A DNA stretch of 48,316 nt from a bacterium. GTDB taxonomy: Bacteria; Actinomycetota; Acidimicrobiia; Spongiisociales; JAENVV01. Both the position numbers and the translations under genes were made by a program. Positions 40,849 to 48,316 of this stretch are shown in pieces (the first letter of the stretch is position 1; every line of letters begins with the position of its first letter). Location: positions 1 through 48,316 of the forward strand of contig JAHEDI010000010.1 in the NCBI GenBank assembly GCA_024641305.1, given 5' to 3'. Under the pieces are notes generated by a model, which saw only the letters and a list, made by a program, of their open reading frames with translations, was not told where the DNA came from and ran no database searches.

Positions 40849-41598
40849 GTGACCCGAACCGGCCTTGTCGTATCCGCCTTCTCAAACCCTCCTGAACTCG
40901 ACACAGCCGTGTCGTACGCCAGCTTGAAAGAAGTCGCTGCCGGACGCCTGCCAGACCTCTTCCGCATCCACACTCCCGCCAGGATCGTGGCATTCGGACG
41001 CCAGGACACCCATTCACCCGGATATGAGGAGGCAGTCGCCTCCTGCGAAGAGGAGGGCTTCACCCCCGTCGTTCGTTTGGCGGGAGGCCGGGCCGCGGTG
41101 TTCCACGAAGCAACTCTGGCGTTCTCCTGGCAGACCAGGACAACCCAGCCGAAACTCGGCATCTCCGAGCGATTTGAGTTCATCACCGGCGTTCTCGTGG
41201 CGGCGTTGGGCTCGTTGGGCTTCGAGGCAGAGGTCGGAGAGATCTCTGGCGAATACTGTCCCGGTCGGTACAGCATCCATGTCTCCGGGCAGAAGGTGAT
41301 CGGGATTGGACAGCGACTCGTCGATGGCGCCGCGCACGTCGGAGGCGTCATCGTTGTTGACGACCGTACCTCGATTAACCGCGTCCTCGGACCGGTCTAT
41401 CGAGCCCTGGACCTGACCTGGGAACCCGGCGTGACCGGAGCGCTCGCCGACCATCGCCCAGTCAACATGTCAGACGTGGCTGGCCAGGTGATCGCCGAAT
41501 TGGGGAAACGACTGGACTTGTTCGACCTGGCGCTCCCGGCGGGACTGATCTCCCAGGCAGCCCTCCTGGTGCCCAACCATCAGCCCCCAGGCCGTTAG
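40849..41598 (+). CDS. LipM/LplA-family lipoate or octanoate transferase
   Basis: This 249-residue protein belongs to the biotin/lipoate ligase fold. The motif VVRLAGGRAAVFHEATLAFSW (split over 74-94) corresponds to the RRxxGGGAVxH block of LplA/LipM. The block GEYCPGRYSIHVSGQKVIGIGQ (134-155) contains Cys137 where LipM octanoyltransferases have their catalytic Cys. The Lys of SGQKV would bind the acyl-adenylate or carboxylate. It would lipoylate the E2 protein (Lys42) encoded at 1187-2446, far away in this window. Start is GTG. LplA ligase with ATP, or LipM with acyl carrier protein, cannot be told apart safely; the Cys favours LipM. Confidence 0.75.
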   Translation: MTRTGLVVSAFSNPPELDTAVSYASLKEVAAGRLPDLFRIHTPARIVAFGRQDTHSPGYEEAVASCEEEGFTPVVRLAGGRAAVFHEATLAFSWQTRTTQPKLGISERFEFITGVLVAALGSLGFEAEVGEISGEYCPGRYSIHVSGQKVIGIGQRLVDGAAHVGGVIVVDDRTSINRVLGPVYRALDLTWEPGVTGALADHRPVNMSDVAGQVIAELGKRLDLFDLALPAGLISQAALLVPNHQPPGR

Positions 41599-41625
41599 GC
41601 TTGCGACACACCATCCGAGGGTGAC

Positions 41626-42792
41626 ATGGCAAAGATACTGCTTATCAATGGTCCAAACCTGAATCGCCTCGGCTATCGAGACGCCGAGACATACGGGACA
41701 ACCACCTTGTCTGATGTCGAGAAGCAGTGCCAAGCGTGGGCGAGATCGGTCGACTGCGAACTCGACGCGATGCAATCAAACCATGAGGGCGACCTGATCG
41801 ACGCCATCCAACAACGGGGGGCCGATGGCATTGTCATCAACCCCGGGGCACTCACCCACTACTCATATGCGCTTCACGACGCCTTGCTCGACGCCACCGT
41901 GCCAAGCGTCGAAATTCACATTTCCAACATCAAGGAACGGGAAAGGTGGCGGGCCAATTCGGTCATTGGTCCGGCCTGCGAGTACACGATCTATGGGCGA
42001 GGCGCCGATGGATATCGCGACGCCATCTTCCACCTGGCCAGCCACCTGGCGATGCCGGCCACGACCATTGGCTATGGACAAGAACCCGATCAGATCGGTG
42101 ACCTTCGGGTGCCTGGCCCAGCGAGTCCCGTCATGGTGTTCATTCACGGCGGATTCTGGCGCCCACAATGGACCCGAGACCTCATGGATCGGGTGGCCAT
42201 CGACGCCACCCGATCAGGTTGGGCGACCTGGAACATCGAATACCGGCGATTGGGCAACGGAGGCGGCTGGCCGAACACCAGCTTCGATGTCGCCCAGGCA
42301 ATTGATCACCTCGCTGAAATCTCAATCGAGCATGACCTGGACCTATCCAGGGTGGTTCTGGTTGGTCATTCTGCCGGAGGACAGCTAGCCCTGTGGGCGG
42401 GTGCCCGTGCCGGGCGACCTACCAACTCGTTGGGCGCCGACCCACTCGTGCGAGCCACAGACGTGATCGGTCTCGCTCCCGTCACCGACCTCGTCAAGGC
42501 TCGATCACTAAGCGACGGGATCGTTGACGATTTTCTCGCCACGGCTCAGACACATACGAAGGTGTACCGCGCCGCCTCGCCGATCGACTTCTTGCCGGTT
42601 GGCATCAATCAGATCATCGTCCACGGAACAGCCGATTCGAGCGTACCTGTCGAGCAAAGCCAGGCGTACACCCGGGCAGCTCGCGAAGCGGGAGATCGGG
42701 TCGTTTATCACGAATTCAACGACGTAGACCACATGAGCCTCATCGACCCGGCTTCGGAGGCGTGGCGAACCGCCCTTTCCGCGGTGTCGTGA
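41626..42792 (+). CDS. Fusion: type II 3-dehydroquinate dehydratase + alpha/beta hydrolase
   Basis: This 388-residue protein has two complete enzymes. Residues 1-145 are a type II dehydroquinase (AroQ): NGPNLNRLGYRDAETYGTTT with active-site Arg and Tyr, QSNHEGDLIDAI, INPGALTHYSYALHDAL with Asn and His, and VEIHISNIKERERWR. All known catalytic positions look intact. Residues about 150-388 are an alpha/beta hydrolase of the kynurenine-formamidase/BD-FAE kind: HGGFWRPQW, nucleophile GHSAGGQ, acid in HGTADSSVP and His in DVDHMSL. Fusing a shikimate-pathway dehydratase to an esterase is unusual. The hydrolase may act on a lactone or ester of a related acid. It lies 27 bases downstream of the lipoate transferase and is probably in the same operon. 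Confidence 0.88.
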   Translation: MAKILLINGPNLNRLGYRDAETYGTTTLSDVEKQCQAWARSVDCELDAMQSNHEGDLIDAIQQRGADGIVINPGALTHYSYALHDALLDATVPSVEIHISNIKERERWRANSVIGPACEYTIYGRGADGYRDAIFHLASHLAMPATTIGYGQEPDQIGDLRVPGPASPVMVFIHGGFWRPQWTRDLMDRVAIDATRSGWATWNIEYRRLGNGGGWPNTSFDVAQAIDHLAEISIEHDLDLSRVVLVGHSAGGQLALWAGARAGRPTNSLGADPLVRATDVIGLAPVTDLVKARSLSDGIVDDFLATAQTHTKVYRAASPIDFLPVGINQIIVHGTADSSVPVEQSQAYTRAAREAGDRVVYHEFNDVDHMSLIDPASEAWRTALSAVS

Positions 42793-43409
42793 GTTCAGCC
42801 GTCGTCTCCACTCCGGTCCTGCTCACCGGGCTCGCCCTTTTGGGGCTGCTCGTTGCCGAAAACCTGAACAGCCGATCTCGACTCGTGTTCAAAACGCTGG
42901 CCTCGCTCGGGTTCATCTGGTCTGCTGTTGCCGGCGGCCTGCCTGCCAGCCTGCCAGGCGCCCTGATTCTGGTGGGACTCTGCCTGTCGTTCATCGGGGA
43001 CGTGGTGCTCGTATTCGAAAACCAATTCCTGGTTGGTCTGGTAGCGTTCGCGGCGGCGCACCTTGCCTACGCCGTCGGATTCATGTCCACCGGGGTCAAC
43101 CTCCCCGTCGTGGTTCCCGTAGCGGCTATCGCCCTCGTGGCATTCCTGGCGGTCCGCCGTTGGCTGCTTTGGCGGGTCAACAGTCGCCTCCAAAATCCGG
43201 TACTCGGCTACATGTTGATCATTTCCGTCATGCTCGTGGCTGCCGCCGGTTCGTCGAGCCTCGTCATCTACACCGGAGCGGCGCTGTTTTATCTCTCAGA
43301 TCTGGCGGTGGCACGTCACCGGTTTGTCGCTCCCGGCCTTGAGAACAAGCTGATCGGGTTGCCGCTCTATTACGCGGCTCAGTTGATTCTCGCGTCGACC
43401 GTCAACTAG
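42789..43409 (+). CDS. YhhN/TMEM86-family membrane protein
   Basis: This protein of about 206 residues has seven or eight hydrophobic segments, for example VLLTGLALLGLLVAEN, FIWSAVAGGLPASLPGALIL and GLCLSFIGDVVLVFENQFL. The motif LSFIGDVVL and the later LFYLSDLAVARHRF (split around about 175-190) match the YhhN family, whose human members are lysoplasmalogenases. It should sit in the inner membrane and act on lipid headgroups or ether lipids. The GTG at 42789 overlaps the previous stop as GTGA, and was preferred to the 9-codon longer frame. The following spacer (43410-43527) holds no clear gene. Confidence 0.8.
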   Translation: MSSAVVSTPVLLTGLALLGLLVAENLNSRSRLVFKTLASLGFIWSAVAGGLPASLPGALILVGLCLSFIGDVVLVFENQFLVGLVAFAAAHLAYAVGFMSTGVNLPVVVPVAAIALVAFLAVRRWLLWRVNSRLQNPVLGYMLIISVMLVAAAGSSSLVIYTGAALFYLSDLAVARHRFVAPGLENKLIGLPLYYAAQLILASTVN

Positions 43410-43527
43410 GTCCGCGTCGGCGTTCGGTTCCGTTGAAAACGTCCGTACCTCCGCGGTCGGGGCAATTGGCCCTGGCACATCACCGCACGAAGCGAGACGA
43501 TTACGAATGCCATGAGAGGAGTCGGAC

Positions 43528-45129
43528 ATGCGGGTCCCATTCATCAACCGATCTGAGGCAGGCAAACGCCTTGCCAGCCAGCTAAAGCACCTCCGCAACC
43601 AGGATCTCGTAGTCCTCGGCCTGCCCCGTGGGGGCGTTCCGGTCGCCTTCGAAATTGCCCGGCGACTCGACGCCCCGCTCGACATCATCGTGGTGCGCAA
43701 GCTGGGCGTGCCTTTCCAGCCGGAGGTGGGGATGGGCGCCATCGGTGAGGATGGGGTTCGAATCGTCAATTCCGCGATTGTCGAAATGGCAGCCGTGACC
43801 AGGCATGAGTTCGCCAATGTCGAAGCTCACGAACGGGCCGAACTTGAACGACGGGACCAACGCATACGTGATGTTTGGCCGCGTCTTCCTCTTGAGGGTC
43901 GTGTTGCCGTCGTGGTTGATGATGGAGTAGCAACGGGTTCCACCGCGCGGGCGGCCTGTCAGGTCGCCAAGGCTCACGGTGCCTCCCGCATCGTGTTGGC
44001 TGTGCCGGTTGCTCCACCCGGCTGGACGCTCGACCTGAGAGACGTTGCAGACGAATTCATCTGCCTGGAGATACCGTCGGACTTTCAGTCCATTGGCCAA
44101 TGGTACGAAGACTTTTCCCAAGTCCCCGAAACCGAGGTCCTTGCCTGCCTCGATCGCAACAGGGACCCATCAGCATCGGAAAGCGGACCTCTTGATCCGG
44201 CTGCTTTCAAGACCACCGAAGGCTTCAAGGAGGTTCGGATCCCGGCCGGACCAGTCACCCTCGACGGGCAGCTCACCGCGCCCTCCCATTCTGTCGGGAT
44301 CGTGGTGTTCGCCCACGGAAGCGGCAGTAGCCGCCTGAGCCGTCGAAATCGTTTCGTTGCCGAAAGCCTCAACAGGGCCGGATTCGCCACGTTGCTGTTT
44401 GACCTGTTGACAGCCGAGGAGGAACAAAACCGCAACAACGTTTTCGATATTGAACTCCTGGCGACCCGTCTGGTGGCCGTCACCAACTGGGTCACTTCAC
44501 AACCTGACACTCGCCGAATGCCCGTCGGCTACTTCGGTGCAAGCACGGGCGCCGCGGCCGCTTTGTGGGCGTCTACTGAGCGGGAAATGCGAATCGCTGC
44601 CATCGTTTCACGCGGTGGTCGTCCTGACCTCGCCGCAGATCGACTCGGGAAGGTAGCTTCTCCGACCCGCCTGATCGTGGGAGGCAACGACCAAACCGTA
44701 CTGAAGCTCAATACCGATGCCATGGCAGAGATTCGATGTGAAAGCGACTTGACCGTGGTAGATGGCGCCACTCACCTTTTCGAAGAGCCAGGCGCGCTTG
44801 CGAAGGTGGCCGAACTCGCTGGCGATTGGTTTGCCTTCCATCTCAAAGCGATGCCGACTCCTACCTCCGCCCGCCCGGCCGACCCGCCCAGCGACCCATT
44901 CTTCGACCGAGCCATCGAAGACGCCGAAGGGGTGGAAGTGTTCGAAAGTCCGTTCTCGTTCCATGGAACGGCCGAAGAAGCGGCTCAGGGAACCGAGGTG
45001 TTCACCAATCCAGACAAGGCGGTTCCTCCGTCAGTGCTGAAGGACGGTTCCCCCGGGCACGAGTCCTACCGCCAGCCAGAAGATGCCGATTGGGCGAACG
45101 ACCACGAGACCACCCAGGCCAATTTCTAA
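43528..45129 (+). CDS. Fusion: phosphoribosyltransferase + dienelactone-hydrolase-like domain
   Basis: This 533-residue protein joins a PRTase domain (about 1-205) to an alpha/beta hydrolase (about 225-440). The PRTase has VLGLPRGGVPVAFEIARR, VVRKLGVPFQPE and the PRPP loop VVVDDGVATGSTARA near residue 130. The hydrolase has the oxyanion loop FAHGSGSSRLSRR, nucleophile GASTGAAAA, acid GGNDQ and catalytic His in DGATHLF. Similar fusions are known in mycobacteria (Rv0571c). The acidic tail of about 90 residues contains the repeated pattern EGVEVFESP and QGTEVFTNP. A strong ribosome-binding site (GAGGAG) precedes the ATG at 43528. The substrate is unknown. Confidence 0.88.
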   Translation: MRVPFINRSEAGKRLASQLKHLRNQDLVVLGLPRGGVPVAFEIARRLDAPLDIIVVRKLGVPFQPEVGMGAIGEDGVRIVNSAIVEMAAVTRHEFANVEAHERAELERRDQRIRDVWPRLPLEGRVAVVVDDGVATGSTARAACQVAKAHGASRIVLAVPVAPPGWTLDLRDVADEFICLEIPSDFQSIGQWYEDFSQVPETEVLACLDRNRDPSASESGPLDPAAFKTTEGFKEVRIPAGPVTLDGQLTAPSHSVGIVVFAHGSGSSRLSRRNRFVAESLNRAGFATLLFDLLTAEEEQNRNNVFDIELLATRLVAVTNWVTSQPDTRRMPVGYFGASTGAAAALWASTEREMRIAAIVSRGGRPDLAADRLGKVASPTRLIVGGNDQTVLKLNTDAMAEIRCESDLTVVDGATHLFEEPGALAKVAELAGDWFAFHLKAMPTPTSARPADPPSDPFFDRAIEDAEGVEVFESPFSFHGTAEEAAQGTEVFTNPDKAVPPSVLKDGSPGHESYRQPEDADWANDHETTQANF

Positions 45130-45156
45130 CCCGCTGGATCACAATCAAGTCGGGTC

Positions 45157-45825
45157 TCAGGCGATCTTGTAGACCGTCGCGTTACCTTGCTTTCCGGTAA
45201 TGGTGATCGCATCCATCTTCCGAAGGCAATAGGCGGCTTGCTGGGCGGACCTTCGCGACACGGAAGCCTGCTCGGCGATATCTGCCGTGGTGAATTCTCC
45301 AGGGAGAACAGGGAGTAAGTCCACAAAATCGCCCACCGACTCGAACCGATGGGTTTCGAGTACCCGCATGAGACGCCGCTCTTGCGTCACCCAGCCTCGC
45401 CGACGGCGACGTTCTTTCTTCGCATCAAACGCCCGGTCCTCCTGTTCCTCTATGAGAAGCACCTCAATGGTCAGGTTCGGCCGGTGGATGAGGTGTGGGA
45501 GATAGACGACCTCGCCAAACACATCAAAGATGTGACCCCGCTTCGGAGATCGACGAGGCTTCGTTGGCGGTTCGCTGAGCTTGTTCAACCATTTCGTAAC
45601 GGCGATCGGATGCACGACGGTGACCGAATAGTCCTCCGTGAGCCGATCCAATTTGGAACGCATGGCCGAGAAATTACGAGTTTGGATCTCAATGAGTTCA
45701 TCGCCACGCACCACGTCGATGATGAAACCATCGAGCGGTACCTCAAACTGATCACCCGGTTCGGAATACCACTGCTTCAACTGGGCGTGCAATGACTTCT
45801 CGTTAAGAGTGCCCACACCTGCCAT
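45157..45825 (-). CDS. Hypothetical protein: nuclease-like domain plus winged helix
   Basis: From the ATG at 45825 this protein has 222 residues; a longer frame to 46767 is a shadow of the MFS gene. The N-terminal part shows a helix (LHAQLKQWY), a strand with Asp37 (FIIDVVRG), and LIEIQTRNFSAM with Glu46-Ile-Gln48, a PD-(D/E)XK pattern with Gln in place of Lys. A region rich in Lys/Arg (KKERRRRRG, about 140-148) follows. The C-terminus (about 165-222) resembles a winged helix-turn-helix: FTTADIAEQASVSRRSAQQA and a wing ending VYKIA. It could be a DNA-binding nuclease or regulator. It is expressed from the same strand as the MFS gene, 29 bases downstream of its stop. Confidence 0.6.
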   Translation of the reverse strand: MAGVGTLNEKSLHAQLKQWYSEPGDQFEVPLDGFIIDVVRGDELIEIQTRNFSAMRSKLDRLTEDYSVTVVHPIAVTKWLNKLSEPPTKPRRSPKRGHIFDVFGEVVYLPHLIHRPNLTIEVLLIEEQEDRAFDAKKERRRRRGWVTQERRLMRVLETHRFESVGDFVDLLPVLPGEFTTADIAEQASVSRRSAQQAAYCLRKMDAITITGKQGNATVYKIA

Positions 45826-45854
45826 ACGCGCATCCTGGCAGGTCAGACCCCGTT

Positions 45855-47054
45855 TTACATGGATCTGTCGTCTTGGAGGCGATCGTCGGCCCGCCCCGCC
45901 GCAAGCGTGAGGAGGGCGGCCAGGCCAACGGCACCGGTGAGCGCCAAGAGAACGGGGACATAAGATCCGGTCAGATCTCTGGCAAGCCCAACGACCGTAG
46001 CACCGAAGGCAGCCACGAAGAAGATCACCGACGACTGAGTACCCGAGATCTCTCCGTACTCGCTTCCCGCATACCATTTGGTCATCACCATGGCTCGCAA
46101 GGGTGTGATGGCGCCAAACGCAATGCCGAACAAGACAAAGTGGCCAACCATCGAAACGCTTGAACTGCCTGGTATCGCGACGAGTATGGCGATCGCCAGC
46201 ACCCCGAAAACTCCACCCGTCATGACGGTGGCCCTGATCCGGCCGACCAGCAGCGGGGCGACATAGCGTCCTGGCATGGAAATCACCGAGGCGAGGCCCG
46301 CCCACAGCGCCACCACCGATAGTGGAAATCCCGCTTCGGTGAATCGGTCGACCCGATGGGCAACCAGGCCCTGCACGGACAGGTAGGCGAGCAGCAGTGC
46401 CACCGTGAAGTACACAAACCGACGGTCTGCGAGCAGGGAACGGATACCAGCGGGGATCGGACTGGCGTGCGCCCCAAACGCTCCGGTCCCGCCCGGAATA
46501 GCCAACCATCCTGTGATCAGGGCCGTGAGGAAGATGGCCCCTCCCAGGATCTGCGCGGTCGGCCGCCAGCCAAAAGCCGAAACCAGCCGTTCGGTCAACG
46601 GGATGAAGATCGCCCCAGCTAGACCGCCAATCAGCGTCAACGCCCCGAATGCCTTCGGTTGGCTGATCGGAGCGATCCATCCGGCAATGCCGACCATTGC
46701 CGGTTCGTAGTAGACCGCCGCAGTGGCTGGACCTATGAGCACCCACCAGGCGGCGAACACCTGCCACGGTTCAGTCGAAAACGAAAACGCCACCATCCCC
46801 GCACATGCCAGAGCGGACCCGAGGATGATGACACCGCGGACCCCGTGTCCGTCCATATACCGACCAAGCGGCCTGGCCACGAGCGCCGAGGCAATCCCGG
46901 CCCCGGTGATGCCGAGGGAGAGTACGGTGGTCGAAAAATCCGCGCCGGCGGCGTGATCGGTGACGAACACGCTGAACCCGTACAAGATCGAGCCGAAGGC
47001 GACCACGATGACGGTGGACAACCCGACCACGATGCGCCGATTCGAAAAGGCCAT
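45855..47054 (-). CDS. MFS transporter
   Basis: This 399-residue protein has about twelve hydrophobic segments and the usual MFS motif A-like sequence RPLGRYMDGHGVRG near residue 62 (loop 2-3). Others are GYGFSV-like and GLAGAIFIPLTERLV segments. It is a single-membrane secondary carrier, most like the monocarboxylate/oxalate-type subgroup (no large loops). The substrate cannot be read from sequence. The ATG at 47054 starts AFSNRRIVVGLSTV, a typical cytosolic start. It diverges from the molybdenum oxidoreductase with a 53-base spacer and is followed by the nuclease-like gene on the same strand. Confidence 0.88.
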   Translation of the reverse strand: MAFSNRRIVVGLSTVIVVAFGSILYGFSVFVTDHAAGADFSTTVLSLGITGAGIASALVARPLGRYMDGHGVRGVIILGSALACAGMVAFSFSTEPWQVFAAWWVLIGPATAAVYYEPAMVGIAGWIAPISQPKAFGALTLIGGLAGAIFIPLTERLVSAFGWRPTAQILGGAIFLTALITGWLAIPGGTGAFGAHASPIPAGIRSLLADRRFVYFTVALLLAYLSVQGLVAHRVDRFTEAGFPLSVVALWAGLASVISMPGRYVAPLLVGRIRATVMTGGVFGVLAIAILVAIPGSSSVSMVGHFVLFGIAFGAITPLRAMVMTKWYAGSEYGEISGTQSSVIFFVAAFGATVVGLARDLTGSYVPVLLALTGAVGLAALLTLAAGRADDRLQDDRSM

Positions 47055-47107
47055 CGGTCTGAGCCTAACTCACAAATGTTGTGCGGGTCCCTCGGCAATC
47101 GACCAGT

Positions 47108-48316
47108 ATGGACGCCATGGCAGCCAAAACAACCGTCACCCATTGGGGTGCGTTCGATGTTGACAGCGATGGAATCAACGTCACCGGGGTTCGACCCTTC
47201 GCCAAGGATCCCGATCCGTCACCGATCGGGGCTTCACTCGAGGCTGTGACGAGGAGCAGGGTGCTCCATCCCTCCATCCGAAAGAGCTGGCTTGAGGGAG
47301 GTCCCGGTAGCCGCGGTGACCTCAGGGGGGTTGATCCATTCATCGAGGTCGATTGGGAGACGGCACTTGACTTGGCGGCTGCCGAGCTCGACCGGGTTCG
47401 CACCGACCACGGTAACCAGGCGATCTTCGGTGGCTCCTACGGGTGGTCGAGCGCCGGCAGGTTCCACCATGCCCAAAGCCAACTTCATCGGTTTCTCACG
47501 ACCATCGGCGGGTACACGTCCAAGCGTGACACGTACAGTCACGCCGCCGGAGAAGTGATCGTTCCCCACGTCGTTGGCTACAACTACTGGGACCTGCAGC
47601 AGGAACACACCTCGATGTCGATCATCGCCGAACACTGCGAACTGATGGTGTCATTTGGTGGCATCCCCATGAAAAACGCCCAGATTCAAAATGGCGGCAT
47701 GGGCCGCCACACGTTGCGAGGGTGGTTGGACCAAGCGAAGGATCGGGGTACCCGATTCGTGAACGTCTCCCCGATTCGCGATGACCTCATGGATGAGCTT
47801 GACGCGGAGTGGCTGGCCCCTCGCCCCGGCACCGACGTGGCAATCATGCTGGGAATGATGCACACGCTTGTCGAAGAAGGTCTGGCCGACGAGGCATTCC
47901 TGCATCGCTACTGCGAAGGATGGCCACAACTTCGTGCGTACCTGACCGGCGAAACCGACGGGGTAGCCAAGTCGGCTTCCTGGGCATCGGCCATCGCCGG
48001 CCTGGACGCGGATCGTATTCAGTCGTTGGCGCGTGACCTGGCCGGTTCACGATCGATGCTGAATATCGCCTGGGGCGTTCAACGCGCCGACTACGGGGAG
48101 CAGACCTGGTGGACGCTCATCGCGCTCGCCTCGGTCGTCGGCCAGATCGGCCTACCCGGTGGCGGGTTCGGCCTTGGCTATGGGGCAGTGGCCTCGGTAG
48201 GCAATGGGGTGACCCGGCGACCATTCCCATCTCTCGAACGAGGACACAACCCGGTTGAGGAGTTCATTCCGGTCGCCCGGATCGCCGACCTTCTCGAGAA
48301 ACCCGGCGGACGCTAC
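47108..48316 (+). CDS. Molybdopterin oxidoreductase, TorA/BisC/DMSO-reductase type (partial)
   Basis: The gene runs off the right edge, giving 403 of an expected 750 or so residues. It starts at the ATG at 47108 (MDAMAAKTTV), with a second ATG three codons on. The visible part matches periplasmic or cytoplasmic S/N-oxide reductases: TVTHWGAFDVDSDG, GGSYGWSSAGRFHHAQSQ, then DTYSHAAGEVIVPHVVG, where the Ser (near residue 143) would ligate molybdenum in the bis-MGD cofactor. No twin-arginine signal is visible, so a cytoplasmic biotin/methionine-sulfoxide reductase role (BisC-like) is more likely than periplasmic TorA. Reading frame continues to the last base. Confidence 0.88.
   Translation, partial: MDAMAAKTTVTHWGAFDVDSDGINVTGVRPFAKDPDPSPIGASLEAVTRSRVLHPSIRKSWLEGGPGSRGDLRGVDPFIEVDWETALDLAAAELDRVRTDHGNQAIFGGSYGWSSAGRFHHAQSQLHRFLTTIGGYTSKRDTYSHAAGEVIVPHVVGYNYWDLQQEHTSMSIIAEHCELMVSFGGIPMKNAQIQNGGMGRHTLRGWLDQAKDRGTRFVNVSPIRDDLMDELDAEWLAPRPGTDVAIMLGMMHTLVEEGLADEAFLHRYCEGWPQLRAYLTGETDGVAKSASWASAIAGLDADRIQSLARDLAGSRSMLNIAWGVQRADYGEQTWWTLIALASVVGQIGLPGGGFGLGYGAVASVGNGVTRRPFPSLERGHNPVEEFIPVARIADLLEKPGGRY

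Noticed and set aside
43410-43527. Possible tRNA or small RNA in the spacer before the PRTase fusion
   Set aside because: No cloverleaf pairing or CCA-type end could be found, and no clear hairpin terminator.
45826-46767. Long N-terminal extension of the nuclease-like frame
   Set aside because: It is antisense-free shadow coding within the MFS gene on the same strand in another frame, with Arg/Gly/Trp-rich shadow composition.
1-48316. CRISPR arrays, prophage, transposase genes
   Set aside because: No regularly spaced repeats, phage structural genes or transposase motifs were seen.

Overview
This 48.3 kb window is a gene-dense bacterial chromosome segment with high GC, mostly around 60% by eye. 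It looks like a member of the Actinomycetota. The clues are a dapA-rnj-ftsK cluster, dapB beside an M16 peptidase, an lhr gene followed at once by a Nei-type glycosylase, and DUF4032 and TIGR03084-type proteins. GTG starts and 1-8 nt gene overlaps are common. A deep-branching class such as Acidimicrobiia is my guess. There is no rRNA, and I found no tRNA, CRISPR array, insertion sequence or prophage. The right edge cuts a molybdenum oxidoreductase and the left edge cuts what is probably a membrane transporter.

Positions 1-4.4 kb hold the end of the transporter gene and a minus-strand operon for a branched-chain-type 2-oxoacid dehydrogenase (E1 alpha, E1 beta, lipoylated E2), followed by a quinone-reductase-like enzyme. 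Positions 4.5-8 kb hold the two enzymes that together make cyclic 2,3-diphosphoglycerate (2-phosphoglycerate kinase and cDPG synthetase). They flank a metallophosphoesterase and a tiny ABM-like protein. This pathway is best known from thermophilic methanogens. Positions 8-18.2 kb are mainly core functions: FtsK, RNase J, DapA, a thioredoxin-TPR protein, two tandem cyclophilins (one cytoplasmic, one lipoprotein), DapB and an M16 peptidase.

Positions 18.4-24.2 kb form a tightly packed plus-strand operon: a CobT-like protein joining an HExxH region to a vWA domain, a CobS-like AAA+ protein with altered Walker A and B motifs, a long LOG-family protein, a TIGR03084-like protein and a BtpA-family protein. 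Next come a nuclease-like gene, the giant helicase Lhr, and a nei gene that has lost its C-terminal half and ends in a perfect 14-bp hairpin. Positions 29.6-35.6 kb are small, mostly unrelated accessory genes.

The most unusual region is 35.68-36.78 kb. Three tandem genes encode exported peptides of 64-65 residues. They share a Sec-signal-like N-terminus, have a divergent middle, and all end in Gly-Ser-Thr-Trp-Gly. Each has its own conserved upstream block and its own near-identical intrinsic terminator. This looks like an undescribed peptide system (signal, toxin or antimicrobial). A small Cys-rich membrane protein gene follows it.

The remainder (37.2-48.3 kb) holds a threonine-dehydratase-like enzyme, an ABC exporter, a lipoprotein, a lipoate/octanoate transferase that could serve the E2 protein, two unusual hydrolase fusions (with type II dehydroquinase and with a phosphoribosyltransferase), a YhhN-like membrane protein, a second nuclease-like protein with a winged helix, an MFS transporter and the truncated Mo enzyme. 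No stretch longer than 300 bases lacks a gene. The longest gaps (30058-30294, 18235-18440, 35628-35779) hold only the short elements listed or nothing that I can recognise.
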